Below are positions 54,837 to 63,053 of a stretch of DNA of 64,000 bases, piece by piece (positions within the stretch are counted from its first letter, which is position 1; every line of letters starts with the position of its first letter). Both the position numbers and the translations under genes were made by a program. The notes below the pieces were generated by a model. The model did not search any database. It was not told the origin of the DNA and saw nothing but the letters and a program-made list of their open reading frames with translations. This DNA comes from Leyella stercorea (GTDB lineage Bacteria > Bacteroidota > Bacteroidia > Bacteroidales > Bacteroidaceae): the NCBI RefSeq assembly GCF_021531655.1, contig NZ_JADYUF010000014.1, positions 1-64,000 of the forward strand, read 5' to 3'.

Positions 54837-56048
54837 TTACTTGTTAGGATCCAAAGCCTTTGTACGGCTGTCGTCTGCACCATAAAGAACATAGTATGTA
54901 TTATAGAGCAGATACTTCCAGTTGGCCTCCTGCTGGTTAGGGTCGAGGTCGCGAGCCTTCTCCAGGTAGCCCTGTGACTCAGTTAGAATCTTCTTCTGCT
55001 CATTTGCGTCCTGCAAGTTAGCTGCCTTGTTGTTGTTGCAGAATCCCATCCAAGTCAGCACAAGTGCGTTCGGCTTGATAGAATTAGCCTTCTTCAGGTC
55101 GGCAAGAGCCTCATCCCATTTGCTGTCGTTCATCTCAGCCTGGCCCTTGACAGCCCATGCTGTGAAGCAGTTAGGATCAGAAGCCAGACGCTCTTCGATG
55201 AGTTTCATCTGCTTGTCCTTCATGTTAAGGTTGCCATACAGAGTGGCGAGGTTTGTGAAGATAGTCTCGCTCTTGTCCTTGGCATAGAGGTCCTCGAAGC
55301 TCTTGAGGCACTTTACAGAGTCCTCCTTTGTCTTCATCGACTGCTGCATCATAGCCATCTTCAGTCCAAGGGCATCCTTGTATGAAGCAGTATCGTTCAG
55401 GGCAATGTCGATGTACTTGTTGGCATCGTCCATTTTCTTTGCCTGATAAGCTATTACGCCAGCTACACGAGCTACCTCGCCGAGGTATGTATCCGGCGAC
55501 TTTGTCTTGTCGAAATCGTCGAACAGGGCAGAAGTACCGCTGTTGACATAAGCAGCATAGTAGTTGAAAGCGCCATTGTTGTCTTCCTTCTGCAGGCAGT
55601 CCTGACCGGCATTGATAAGGTTCAGACGCAGAGGCCACAGAGCAGCCTGGTTCTTCTTGTGGAACTTGGGAGCCACCTTGCCCTTGGCATTAGGCATGCG
55701 GTCATACTTGTCGCACTCCATAGCTGCGTTGAGAGCGTTGGTGAGCGATGTGTACATGCCTTCCTTGTCTACTGGTTTCAGTTTGGCGTCTTTCTGTCCC
55801 ATCTGTTCCATCACCTGGTTCTCGCTCATCACAGCCATTTCCTTGTTGACCTTCTGAAGCGAGAGCTCTACGAGCTTGTTGTAAGCCTTTGCCTTTTCCT
55901 CATTGTTCAATGAAGAAATGCAAGCCTCGAGTTGAGACTTTGCCTCAGCGTAGTCTTTCGACTTAAGGACGCTCTTTACGTCCTGTGCAAATGCAGTTGA
56001 GGTAGCTACTACCATCACTGCCAACATAAACAATTTTCTCATATTCAA
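54837..56048 (-). CDS. Secreted tetratricopeptide-repeat protein (403 aa)
   Basis: The signal peptide ends AFAQ. TPR-like units are KSKDYAEAKSQLEACI, NGAFNYYAAYVNSGTS, KKMDDANKYIDIALND, and the best one, NDSKWDEALADLKKANSIKPN followed by ALVLTWMGFCNNNKA. It starts 16 bases after gyrA on the same strand. A TPR gene directly after gyrA is a recurring arrangement in Bacteroidales. No enzyme motif is present. Probably periplasmic; role unknown. Confidence 0.88.
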   Translation of the reverse strand: MNMRKLFMLAVMVVATSTAFAQDVKSVLKSKDYAEAKSQLEACISSLNNEEKAKAYNKLVELSLQKVNKEMAVMSENQVMEQMGQKDAKLKPVDKEGMYTSLTNALNAAMECDKYDRMPNAKGKVAPKFHKKNQAALWPLRLNLINAGQDCLQKEDNNGAFNYYAAYVNSGTSALFDDFDKTKSPDTYLGEVARVAGVIAYQAKKMDDANKYIDIALNDTASYKDALGLKMAMMQQSMKTKEDSVKCLKSFEDLYAKDKSETIFTNLATLYGNLNMKDKQMKLIEERLASDPNCFTAWAVKGQAEMNDSKWDEALADLKKANSIKPNALVLTWMGFCNNNKAANLQDANEQKKILTESQGYLEKARDLDPNQQEANWKYLLYNTYYVLYGADDSRTKALDPNK

Positions 56049-56064
56049 ATATATTTAAAATGTT

Positions 56065-58620
56065 TTATTTTTCATTTTCTGAATTATTCTCAGCTGTATT
56101 CGGTGTGTCTGTAGCCTCAGTCTCTTGTTCTGCGTTGTCGTCGGCAAGTTTGGCTTCAAGTTCAGAGCTCATAACCTTGCATACGCTTGCAATCACATCA
56201 TTCTTCTTCGAGAGGTTGATAAGGCGTACACCCTGTGTGGCTCGTCCCATTACACGACAATCGCTCACGGCAAGACGAATGGCAATGCCACTCTTGTTGA
56301 TAATCATGAGGTCGTTGTCGTCGGTCACGTTCTTGATGGCTACCAGTCGGCCGGTCTTCTCTGTGATAGAGAATGTCTTCACACCCTTACCGCCACGGTT
56401 TGTCTTGCGATAGTCTTCTACCTGCGAACGCTTGCCATAACCATTCTCCGATACCACCATAACGGTCTCGGTCTCGGCATTATTGACGATAATCATACCT
56501 ACAACCTGGTCGTCGTCACCATCGAGCTGCATACCACGTACACCTGTTGATACACGTCCCATAGAGCGTACTGTATTCTCGTCGAAGCGTACGGCGCGAC
56601 CGTTGCGGTTGGCAAGGATAATTTCGTTCTTGCCGTTGGTCAGTCGAACGTCTACCACCTCGTCACCATCTACGATGTTTATGGCGTTAACGCCATTGGT
56701 ACGTGGACGTGAGTAAGCCTCCAGACATGTTTTCTTGATAGTACCGTTCTTTGTGGCAAACACAACGTAGTGTGAATTGACAAACTCCTCGTCGTTCAGT
56801 CCGCGCAGACGCAGCATTGCATTTACCGAGTCGTCCGGCTCGATGTTGAGCATGTTCTGAATGGCACGTCCCTTGAAGTTCTTGTCGCCCTCCGGTATCT
56901 CGTAGCACTTGAGCCAGTAGCAACGACCCTTGCGTGTGAAGAACAGCATTGTCTGGTGCATTGTTGCAGGATATATGTATTCTGTGAAGTCCTGCTCGCG
57001 TGTACGTGCACCCTTCGAACCTACGCCACCACGAGCCTGCTCGCGGAACTCGCTCAGCGGAGTGCGCTTGATATATCCCATATGGCTTACTGTAATAACC
57101 ACCGGGTCGTTAGGATAGAAGTCCTCAGCATTGAACTCGTGCTCGAAAGGCTTGATTTCAGTACGACGCTCGTCGCCATACTTCTCCTTCACCTCGTTCA
57201 GCTCGTCCTTCATTACCTTCTTGCACAGTTCGGGATCGTCGAGTATCGACTGCAGATAAGCAATCTGACGCTCCAGTTCCTCAAACTCAGCATGCAGCTG
57301 ATCTATACGCAGACCGGTCAACTGCGAGAGTCGCATGTCTACGATAGCTTTCGACTGTATCTCGTCCAGGTCGAAGCGCTTCTCCAAGTTGCGCTGTGCG
57401 TCGCTCGGTGTCTTCGAGGCACGGATAATGTGTACTACCTCGTCGATGTTGTCGCAGGCTATGACAAGTCCTTCAAGTATGTGGGCACGTTCCTGTGCCT
57501 TCTTAAGGTCGAACTTAGTGCGGCGTATTGTCACGTCGTGGCGATGCTCTACAAAGTACTTCACGCATTCCTTAAGAGTGAGCAGACGTGGACGTCCCTT
57601 CACCAAGGCGATGCAGTTTACCGAGAACGACGACTGCATGGCAGTCATCTTGTACAGTTTGTTGAGTATGACGTTGGCGTTAGCGTCACGGCGCACGTCA
57701 ACAACGATACGCATACCCTGACGGCCCGACTCGTCGTTCACGTTCGAGATGCCGGTAATCTTGCCCTCCTTGACGAGGTCGGCAATACCAGCAACGAGGT
57801 CGGCCTTGTTTACACCGTAAGGAATCTCTGTGATGACAATCTTGTCGTGTGCGTCGCCACTCTCTATTTCCGACTTTGCGCGCATCATGATGCGGCCACG
57901 GCCAGTCTCGTAAGCCTGCTTCACACCCGTCAGACCATATATATATGCACCCGTAGGGAAGTCAGGAGCCTTGATATACTCCATAAGTCCGTCTACGTCG
58001 ATGTCGGGATTGTCGATATACGCGCAGCATCCGTCAATCACCTCACCGAGGTTGTGTGTAGGAATGTTGGTAGCCATACCCACGGCAATGCCGTTACCGC
58101 CATTCACCAGAAGGTTCGGTATCTTGGTAGGCATTACTGACGGCTCCATAAGTGTGTCGTCAAAGTTAGGCATCATGTCTACGGTGTCCTTATCCAGGTC
58201 GTCCATAATATGTTCGCCCATCTTCGAGAGTCTGCACTCGGTATAACGCATGGCAGCAGGCGAGTCGCCGTCTACCGAACCGAAGTTACCCTGACCGTCT
58301 ACAAGCATGTATCGCATGTTCCAGCTCTGACCCATACGCACCAATGCACCGTAGACAGAAGCGTCGCCGTGCGGGTGATACTTACCCAGCACCTCACCTA
58401 CGACGCGGGCACATTTCTTGTAAGGGTTAGAACTTGTGTTTCCGATGCCCAGCATTCCGTAAAGAATGCGGCGATGTACGGGCTTGAATCCGTCACGAAC
58501 ATCAGGCAGGGCACGAGCGACAATCACCGACATACTATAGTCGATGTACGAGGATTTCATCTCCTCTTCAATGTTAATCTTCAGAATCCTGTCCTGATCA
58601 ATTGTCTGATTTTCGTCCAT
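56065..58620 (-). CDS. gyrA: DNA gyrase subunit A
   Basis: 851 aa. Breakage-reunion subunit of gyrase. The start DYSMSVIVARALPDVRDGFK leads to the active-site RYTECRLSKMG (catalytic Tyr), LLVNGGNGIAVGMATNIPTHN, and the C-terminal beta-pinwheel with repeated GRAVRFDENTVRSMGR and GVRGMQLDGDD blades (the GyrA box region is QARGGVGSKG). In the quinolone region the sequence is HPHGDASVYGALVR, so the E. coli Ser83 position is Ala87 and Asp87 is Gly91. The C-terminal 35 residues are acidic. Confidence 0.97.
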   Translation of the reverse strand: MDENQTIDQDRILKINIEEEMKSSYIDYSMSVIVARALPDVRDGFKPVHRRILYGMLGIGNTSSNPYKKCARVVGEVLGKYHPHGDASVYGALVRMGQSWNMRYMLVDGQGNFGSVDGDSPAAMRYTECRLSKMGEHIMDDLDKDTVDMMPNFDDTLMEPSVMPTKIPNLLVNGGNGIAVGMATNIPTHNLGEVIDGCCAYIDNPDIDVDGLMEYIKAPDFPTGAYIYGLTGVKQAYETGRGRIMMRAKSEIESGDAHDKIVITEIPYGVNKADLVAGIADLVKEGKITGISNVNDESGRQGMRIVVDVRRDANANVILNKLYKMTAMQSSFSVNCIALVKGRPRLLTLKECVKYFVEHRHDVTIRRTKFDLKKAQERAHILEGLVIACDNIDEVVHIIRASKTPSDAQRNLEKRFDLDEIQSKAIVDMRLSQLTGLRIDQLHAEFEELERQIAYLQSILDDPELCKKVMKDELNEVKEKYGDERRTEIKPFEHEFNAEDFYPNDPVVITVSHMGYIKRTPLSEFREQARGGVGSKGARTREQDFTEYIYPATMHQTMLFFTRKGRCYWLKCYEIPEGDKNFKGRAIQNMLNIEPDDSVNAMLRLRGLNDEEFVNSHYVVFATKNGTIKKTCLEAYSRPRTNGVNAINIVDGDEVVDVRLTNGKNEIILANRNGRAVRFDENTVRSMGRVSTGVRGMQLDGDDDQVVGMIIVNNAETETVMVVSENGYGKRSQVEDYRKTNRGGKGVKTFSITEKTGRLVAIKNVTDDNDLMIINKSGIAIRLAVSDCRVMGRATQGVRLINLSKKNDVIASVCKVMSSELEAKLADDNAEQETEATDTPNTAENNSENEK

Positions 58621-58837
58621 TTTATATTATATTGTTTTAAGTTTCTTTCTGACGCTTGCCACATACTGCTTTCTACAAGCCTCTAAAAGCGCAAAATCGC
58701 CGATTTTGCCGTTTATTTCGCTTCTAAGCGATTTGCAGCATCGCTTTCAAAGTGTAAAATTACTATTTTTTTATGACTTTACAGCACTTATAGCGCCTAA
58801 AAATACCATTTTTGTCTATTTTAATAGAAATAATGTA

Positions 58838-58845
58838 TAACTTTG
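58838..58845 (+). promoter_or_regulatory. -7 promoter element of ferritin
   Basis: TAACTTTG then C, an exact motif, 29 bases before ATG 58875. The rest of the gyrA-ferritin spacer (58621-58874) contains a short stem, GCAAAATCG with CGATTTTGC near 58690-58709, and no gene. Confidence 0.65.
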
Positions 58846-58874
58846 CAATAGTAAACCTTTAAAACAAAATTATT

Positions 58875-59396
58875 ATGCTGAACAAAAAAATCGAAGAGGC
58901 TCTCAATGCCCAGATTAACGCCGAATTATGGTCGGCTTATCTTTATCTCTCTATGGCTGCTTATGCTCACGCCAATGGTAATCCTGGAATGGGCAACTGG
59001 TTTGAAGTACAGTTTAAGGAGGAACAAGACCATGCCAAGATTATGTTCAATTACATCATACAGCGTGGCGGTCGAGTAGAACTAAAGCCTATCGAGGCGG
59101 TGCCTACTACATGGGAGTCGCCGCTTGCGGTGTTTGAAGCCACGCTCGCTCACGAGCAAAAAGTGACATCGCTCATCAACAATCTCTTTGCTCTTTCTAC
59201 TGCAGAGAACGACTATGCAACACAAAGTATGCTCAAATGGTTTATCGACGAGCAGGTGGAGGAAGAAGAAAACGCACAAAACATCATCGACAATCTCAGA
59301 ATGATTCAGGGCAACGGCTACGGACTCTATATGCTCGACAAGGAACTTGCCGCACGCACATACGTTCAGCCTTCGCCATTGGCTGGCAAAGCATAG
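58875..59396 (+). CDS. ftn: Bacterial non-heme ferritin
   Basis: 173 aa. Stores iron in a 24-subunit shell with a ferroxidase centre. LNAQINAELWSAYLYLSMAAYA carries the first Glu ligand, FKEEQDHAKIMFNYI the Glu and His pair, and DEQVEEEENAQNIID the later Glu. Length is normal for FtnA-type proteins. It has its own promoter and terminator. Confidence 0.96.
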   Translation: MLNKKIEEALNAQINAELWSAYLYLSMAAYAHANGNPGMGNWFEVQFKEEQDHAKIMFNYIIQRGGRVELKPIEAVPTTWESPLAVFEATLAHEQKVTSLINNLFALSTAENDYATQSMLKWFIDEQVEEEENAQNIIDNLRMIQGNGYGLYMLDKELAARTYVQPSPLAGKA

Positions 59397-59458
59397 CTGA
59401 AATGTAGGTGTTGTAGTATGCAAATATCGTACAGGCAGTAAAAATGTGTTACAAATAA

Positions 59459-59492
59459 AAAAACGATTCTAGAGATTTCGAGAGCCGTTTTT
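59459..59492 (+). terminator. Terminator after ferritin
   Basis: AAAAACG (59459-59465) pairs with CGTTTTT (59486-59492), with a further weaker inner pairing of TTCT and AGAG. It is a modest stem with a T-rich 3' arm. Confidence 0.6.
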
Positions 59493-59530
59493 ATTGCTTG
59501 TTACGGCGTAATACATCATGTTTTTATCAA

Positions 59531-59629
59531 ATAAGCCTCCGTTGCATTACAAAAGTAGTCCTTCGGGATTCCTTCGGGATTCCTTCGGGATGCTTTCGGG
59601 ATTCCTTTTGTAATGTAACGGAGGCTTAT
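59531..59629. repeat. Long stem with internal TTCGGGATTCC tandem repeats
   Basis: Arms 59531-59555 (ATAAGCCTCCGTTGCATTAC then AAAAG) and 59605-59629 are reverse complements over 25 bases with one mismatch. Between them the unit CCTTCGGGATT repeats about four times with small changes. The remaining space to 60017 (390 bases) shows AT-rich DNA, a quasi-palindrome around CTCGAG near 59757, and a promoter; no gene. Confidence 0.8.
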
Positions 59630-59965
59630 TTTCTGCACAAATGTATTCGTTTAGCAACGAAAAGGACAACTTTAGATTATGCGATAATTGCACACTTCTG
59701 TCGGTATTTGCATAATTTGTTGTGTGTAAGTGATATACGCTTGCGCGCGCAAAACTCGAGAATTTTGAGCAAAAGATTTCTTCGTGCGTTCAACTCGCAG
59801 TTTTGAGCGATTAAAAATGCAAATATAAGTCTAATGGTTTTCTAATACTAATCTAATAACTTTCTAACTGATGATATGTGATTGTTTGAATAGTTTTGCA
59901 TTGCGAAACAGACATTGCGGATAATTTACCTATTATTAGGTATTTTTATGTCATGAATAAAGTCG

Positions 59966-59973
59966 TACTTTTG
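59966..59973 (+). promoter_or_regulatory. -7 promoter element of the porin-like gene
   Basis: TACTTTTG then C, 44 bases before ATG 60018. Confidence 0.6.
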
Positions 59974-60017
59974 CAATTCCAAAAGAGTACTATAACTATA
60001 ACATTGTGAGTACGATT

Positions 60018-61061
60018 ATGAATCGTGTATTATTTGTCTTTTTATTAGGCTGTATAAATGCAAGCTTGGCGAGAGCGCAGAATATTAGTGGCGAATACAC
60101 TACAGAATGGCAGTGGGATATGAAGAAGAAAACCAACTGGGTCAACCAACTCCGTTTGGACCTGAACATCCCATTTGGCAATGGTAAGGATTCTTTTGAG
60201 GCGGCAACCCTGCATGTCGCAAAAACCGACGACACCATTGCTGATGATTGGCAAGGATTCTCCAATATCGAAGCCGACAATATGTTTGCATCCATAGCTG
60301 TATTAGGTTTTATGCACGAGTGGAAGTCGGGACATGTGTTTTTAGGAGTGCGCAATGTCAATGAAGACTTCTTCACATCCGATGTCACGTCGCTTTTCTT
60401 GAATGGCTCGGAAGGTATCTTCCCAACCATTGCCGCAAGCTATCCGATAGCCAACTATCCCGTGTCGGGACTTACCGTTTATTTTGACGTTACAAAGGGT
60501 GCCTGGACATTCCGCAACAGCCTTTACAATGGTGTAGGCTACAACGGATGGAAGCGCCGTGACAATCCCTTCATAGTGCGCCCCAAGAAAGATGGTATCT
60601 TTAATATTTCGCAACTGGAATATTCGCGCGGAGGCTCCAATTACTTTGCTGGAGTGGCTGTACACAACCGTCAGTTTCCGATTGATGAAGAGGGCAAGAT
60701 GGCCTCTGCCGATGAGGCATGTCGCCACACCTCATGCGCATGGTGGGTTTATGGCGAACAGACAGTATGGGCAGCAGCCGACCGAAGCGTAGCGTGCATG
60801 GCACAGTATTCTGAGAATACTTGTCGTGATAATGGCTGCTACAGATACGCCGAGTTGGGATGCGCATATACCGACAGCAGCAATGAATGTGGACTGTCAG
60901 CACAATACGCCCGTTTCAATCAGGGCACAGAACGTTCTGTCGAACTGACATGGCGACGACAGATCAACAAGACAATAGCCTTGCAGCCTTCGTTCCAGTA
61001 CATCAACAATGACAATGGCGACTTCTTTGTGCTTTGCGCCCGTATGTGCATCAGCTTCTGA
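60018..61061 (+). CDS. OprB-like carbohydrate porin family protein, Cys-rich C-terminal half
   Basis: 347 aa from ATG 60018 (GTG 60006 is an alternative). The signal peptide MNRVLFVFLLGCINASLARA is followed by QNISGEYTTEWQWDMKKKTNW and many amphipathic beta strands such as LRLDLNIPFGN, LTVYFDVTKGAWTFRNS and VELTWRRQINKTIALQPSFQY. The arrangement fits OprB-type porins, which pass sugars through the outer membrane. The C-terminus ends ARMCISF; a final Phe is usual for barrel proteins. Unusually, nine Cys lie in the last 130 residues (SCAWW, ENTCRDNGC, NECGLS and others). Confidence 0.75.
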   Translation: MNRVLFVFLLGCINASLARAQNISGEYTTEWQWDMKKKTNWVNQLRLDLNIPFGNGKDSFEAATLHVAKTDDTIADDWQGFSNIEADNMFASIAVLGFMHEWKSGHVFLGVRNVNEDFFTSDVTSLFLNGSEGIFPTIAASYPIANYPVSGLTVYFDVTKGAWTFRNSLYNGVGYNGWKRRDNPFIVRPKKDGIFNISQLEYSRGGSNYFAGVAVHNRQFPIDEEGKMASADEACRHTSCAWWVYGEQTVWAAADRSVACMAQYSENTCRDNGCYRYAELGCAYTDSSNECGLSAQYARFNQGTERSVELTWRRQINKTIALQPSFQYINNDNGDFFVLCARMCISF

Positions 61062-61070
61062 TTGTATGTG

Positions 61071-61565
61071 TCATTTACTGATTTCGTTCACCATATTCTC
61101 AAAAGTCTCCTTAGGCATAGCCCCCATCTGTATTGTGGGTTTGCCCTTGGCGGGGATGAATAGGAAAGTGGGTATGCTCTGAATGCCAAACGTCTGAGCC
61201 AGTTCCTGCTCCTTTTCGATGTCCACCTTGTAGAAGTCTACCTTGCCGGCATACTTCTTTGCCGTTTCCTCCACAATAGGCGCCATCATCTTGCAAGGTC
61301 CGCACCATGTGGTGTAGAAGTCGATTACGGCAGGGCGCTTGCCTTCAAACACCCATTCTGTCTGATGTGCTTCGTAGTCCATAATCTTCAGACGGAAGTC
61401 GGCTGTAGAAAGATAAGCAACGTTGCCTTCGGCAGACGCTTGTGCTGCATCGGCATCTTTTGACATAGCGGTATGTGTGCTGTTGCGGGCCTTCTGATGG
61501 TTTGTACAGGCTGAAAGCGTCAATGCAGCGGTAATGAGGATGTAAAGTGAATTCTTGATTTGCAT
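61071..61565 (-). CDS. Thioredoxin-like lipoprotein
   Basis: 164 aa. Lipobox LSAC near residue 20. After a linker comes a thioredoxin domain with VIDFYTTWCGPCKMMAPIVE (active CGPC) and FGIQSIPTFLFIPAKGKP with the cis-Pro. It is membrane-anchored and faces the periplasm, so it likely reduces or exchanges disulfides there; its neighbour on the convergent strand is a Cys-rich outer-membrane protein ending 9 bases away. Other family roles (cytochrome maturation, redox defence) are possible. Confidence 0.93.
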   Translation of the reverse strand: MQIKNSLYILITAALTLSACTNHQKARNSTHTAMSKDADAAQASAEGNVAYLSTADFRLKIMDYEAHQTEWVFEGKRPAVIDFYTTWCGPCKMMAPIVEETAKKYAGKVDFYKVDIEKEQELAQTFGIQSIPTFLFIPAKGKPTIQMGAMPKETFENMVNEISK

Positions 61566-61587
61566 ATTATTGTCGTTGTTTAAATGA

Positions 61588-62913
61588 TTACAGATCCTTT
61601 ACGAGAAGACTTCTCTGTTTGTTGAGATAATCCGAGCGGTTGGCAAAAGCTTCCTTCCATACAGGCGATGCAAGTTTGCGCATGTCTATGCTCAAAGCCC
61701 ATTTGCCGTTGGCTTCCAGCCGGTCGATTAGAGTGCCTACGGTGAGACGTGTCAGGCATATTGCCGGTTGGTAATATGTGGTCTCGCCCTTGTCGCCACC
61801 TGATATTTCGGTAATGATGTTTATCTGGGTCAGCTCGTACAGCAGTTCGTTGACGATGCGGATAGGAATGCCGGTGCGTAGCTTCAAGTCGAGTGCCGAG
61901 TAGGGTTTGCCTCCTTCGGCAAATTGCTTACATATCTGATTGGTAAGAATCAGACACAGCAACGTCTTGTAGCGATGGCTCAGGTCTTCTGCCTTTGTGC
62001 GGAAAGCGAAGTCTTCCATATTCTGGCTTGCATAGCATAGTTCTGCGCCAAACAGACAGATAAGCCATGAAATCTGCACCCAAAGCATAAACAACGGCAA
62101 TGCAGCGAACGATCCGTATATGGCATTGTACGAACTCACCCATATCTGAGAGTGGATGTAGAATATCTGCAGCCCTTGCATTGCCACACCGGCAAGTATG
62201 CCTGGAGCTATGGCACATGTCAGTTTCACCTTGGTGTTGGGCATGAATATGTACAATGCTATGAACACGCTCGACATGAGCACGTATGGCATAAGCTGTA
62301 GGATGAACTGTGTGAGCGGACCTATGAGCATGGTGTTTTCAATCTGCTTGAATATTGTAGCAAAGAAAATGCTTACGCCCGAAGTTATCACGATGGTTAT
62401 CGGCACCAACAGGAACATCGACGTGTAGTCGGTAATGGTACGGAATACGCTTCGTTGCTTCTTTATCTGCCAGATGTTGTTGAACGTCAGCTCTATATTG
62501 CTGATAAGCATCAGCACAGTAAAGAACATGAATATAAGGCCAATCCCCAAGAACAGTCCGCTCTTGGTATGAATAAGGTATGAGTTGACGAATCCGATTA
62601 TTGTTTCGGCAGCTTGCGGCTGACTTGAGAACGAGTCGCGAAACCACTCTTCTATGTATTTGTTGTATCCGAATCCACGGGCTATGGCAAACACTACGGC
62701 TAATATTGGTACAATAGCCAGCAGGGTGGAGTAGGTGAGTGCTGCGGCTGCACTTGTTATGCGTTTTGCCGTTGTGAACTCAATTGCAAGAATAAGTCTC
62801 TTGACAATTGAGAGCATGAAATATTTGGATGGTGACACACTTTCGCGATTAATGCCCCAAATGTCAATGCTTATAAACCTTTGAATCTTTTTTATTTTGT
62901 CTTTTGTAAGCAT
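61588..62913 (-). CDS. YihY/BrkB family inner-membrane protein
   Basis: 441 aa. Six or so membrane helices in the first 300 residues: LTYSTLLAIVPILAVVFAIARGFG, LFLGIGLIFMFFTVLMLIS, FLLVPITIVITSGVSIFFAT, LMPYVLMSSVFIALYIF, and SFAALPLFMLWVQISWLICLFGA in pieces. The start of the helix region, TSAAAALTYSTLLAIVP, is the BrkB signature. A cytoplasmic C-terminal domain of about 130 residues follows (LSHRYKTLLCLILTNQI and on), resembling a winged-helix. Once thought to be RNase BN, the family has no settled function. It lies 22 bases upstream of the thioredoxin gene and may be co-transcribed with it. Confidence 0.93.
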   Translation of the reverse strand: MLTKDKIKKIQRFISIDIWGINRESVSPSKYFMLSIVKRLILAIEFTTAKRITSAAAALTYSTLLAIVPILAVVFAIARGFGYNKYIEEWFRDSFSSQPQAAETIIGFVNSYLIHTKSGLFLGIGLIFMFFTVLMLISNIELTFNNIWQIKKQRSVFRTITDYTSMFLLVPITIVITSGVSIFFATIFKQIENTMLIGPLTQFILQLMPYVLMSSVFIALYIFMPNTKVKLTCAIAPGILAGVAMQGLQIFYIHSQIWVSSYNAIYGSFAALPLFMLWVQISWLICLFGAELCYASQNMEDFAFRTKAEDLSHRYKTLLCLILTNQICKQFAEGGKPYSALDLKLRTGIPIRIVNELLYELTQINIITEISGGDKGETTYYQPAICLTRLTVGTLIDRLEANGKWALSIDMRKLASPVWKEAFANRSDYLNKQRSLLVKDL

Positions 62914-63053
62914 GCCGGTTGTTGTTTTAGAATGATTTAGTCTGCAAATTTAATGTTTATTTCGCAATATTTCCGCTAAAAATCCTAAATACATTTTGTT
63001 GTCTCGCAATTAATTGATAATTTTGGCATAGAATAATTGTAAATTGAATAAAA

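Noticed and set aside
56956..58140. 394-aa frame antisense to gyrA
   Set aside because: It lies wholly inside a well-supported gyrA, and its His/Val/Leu-rich sequence is typical of a shadow frame.
59531..59629. Possible CRISPR or attachment array
   Set aside because: The units are direct 11-base tandem copies inside one inverted repeat, with no spacers.
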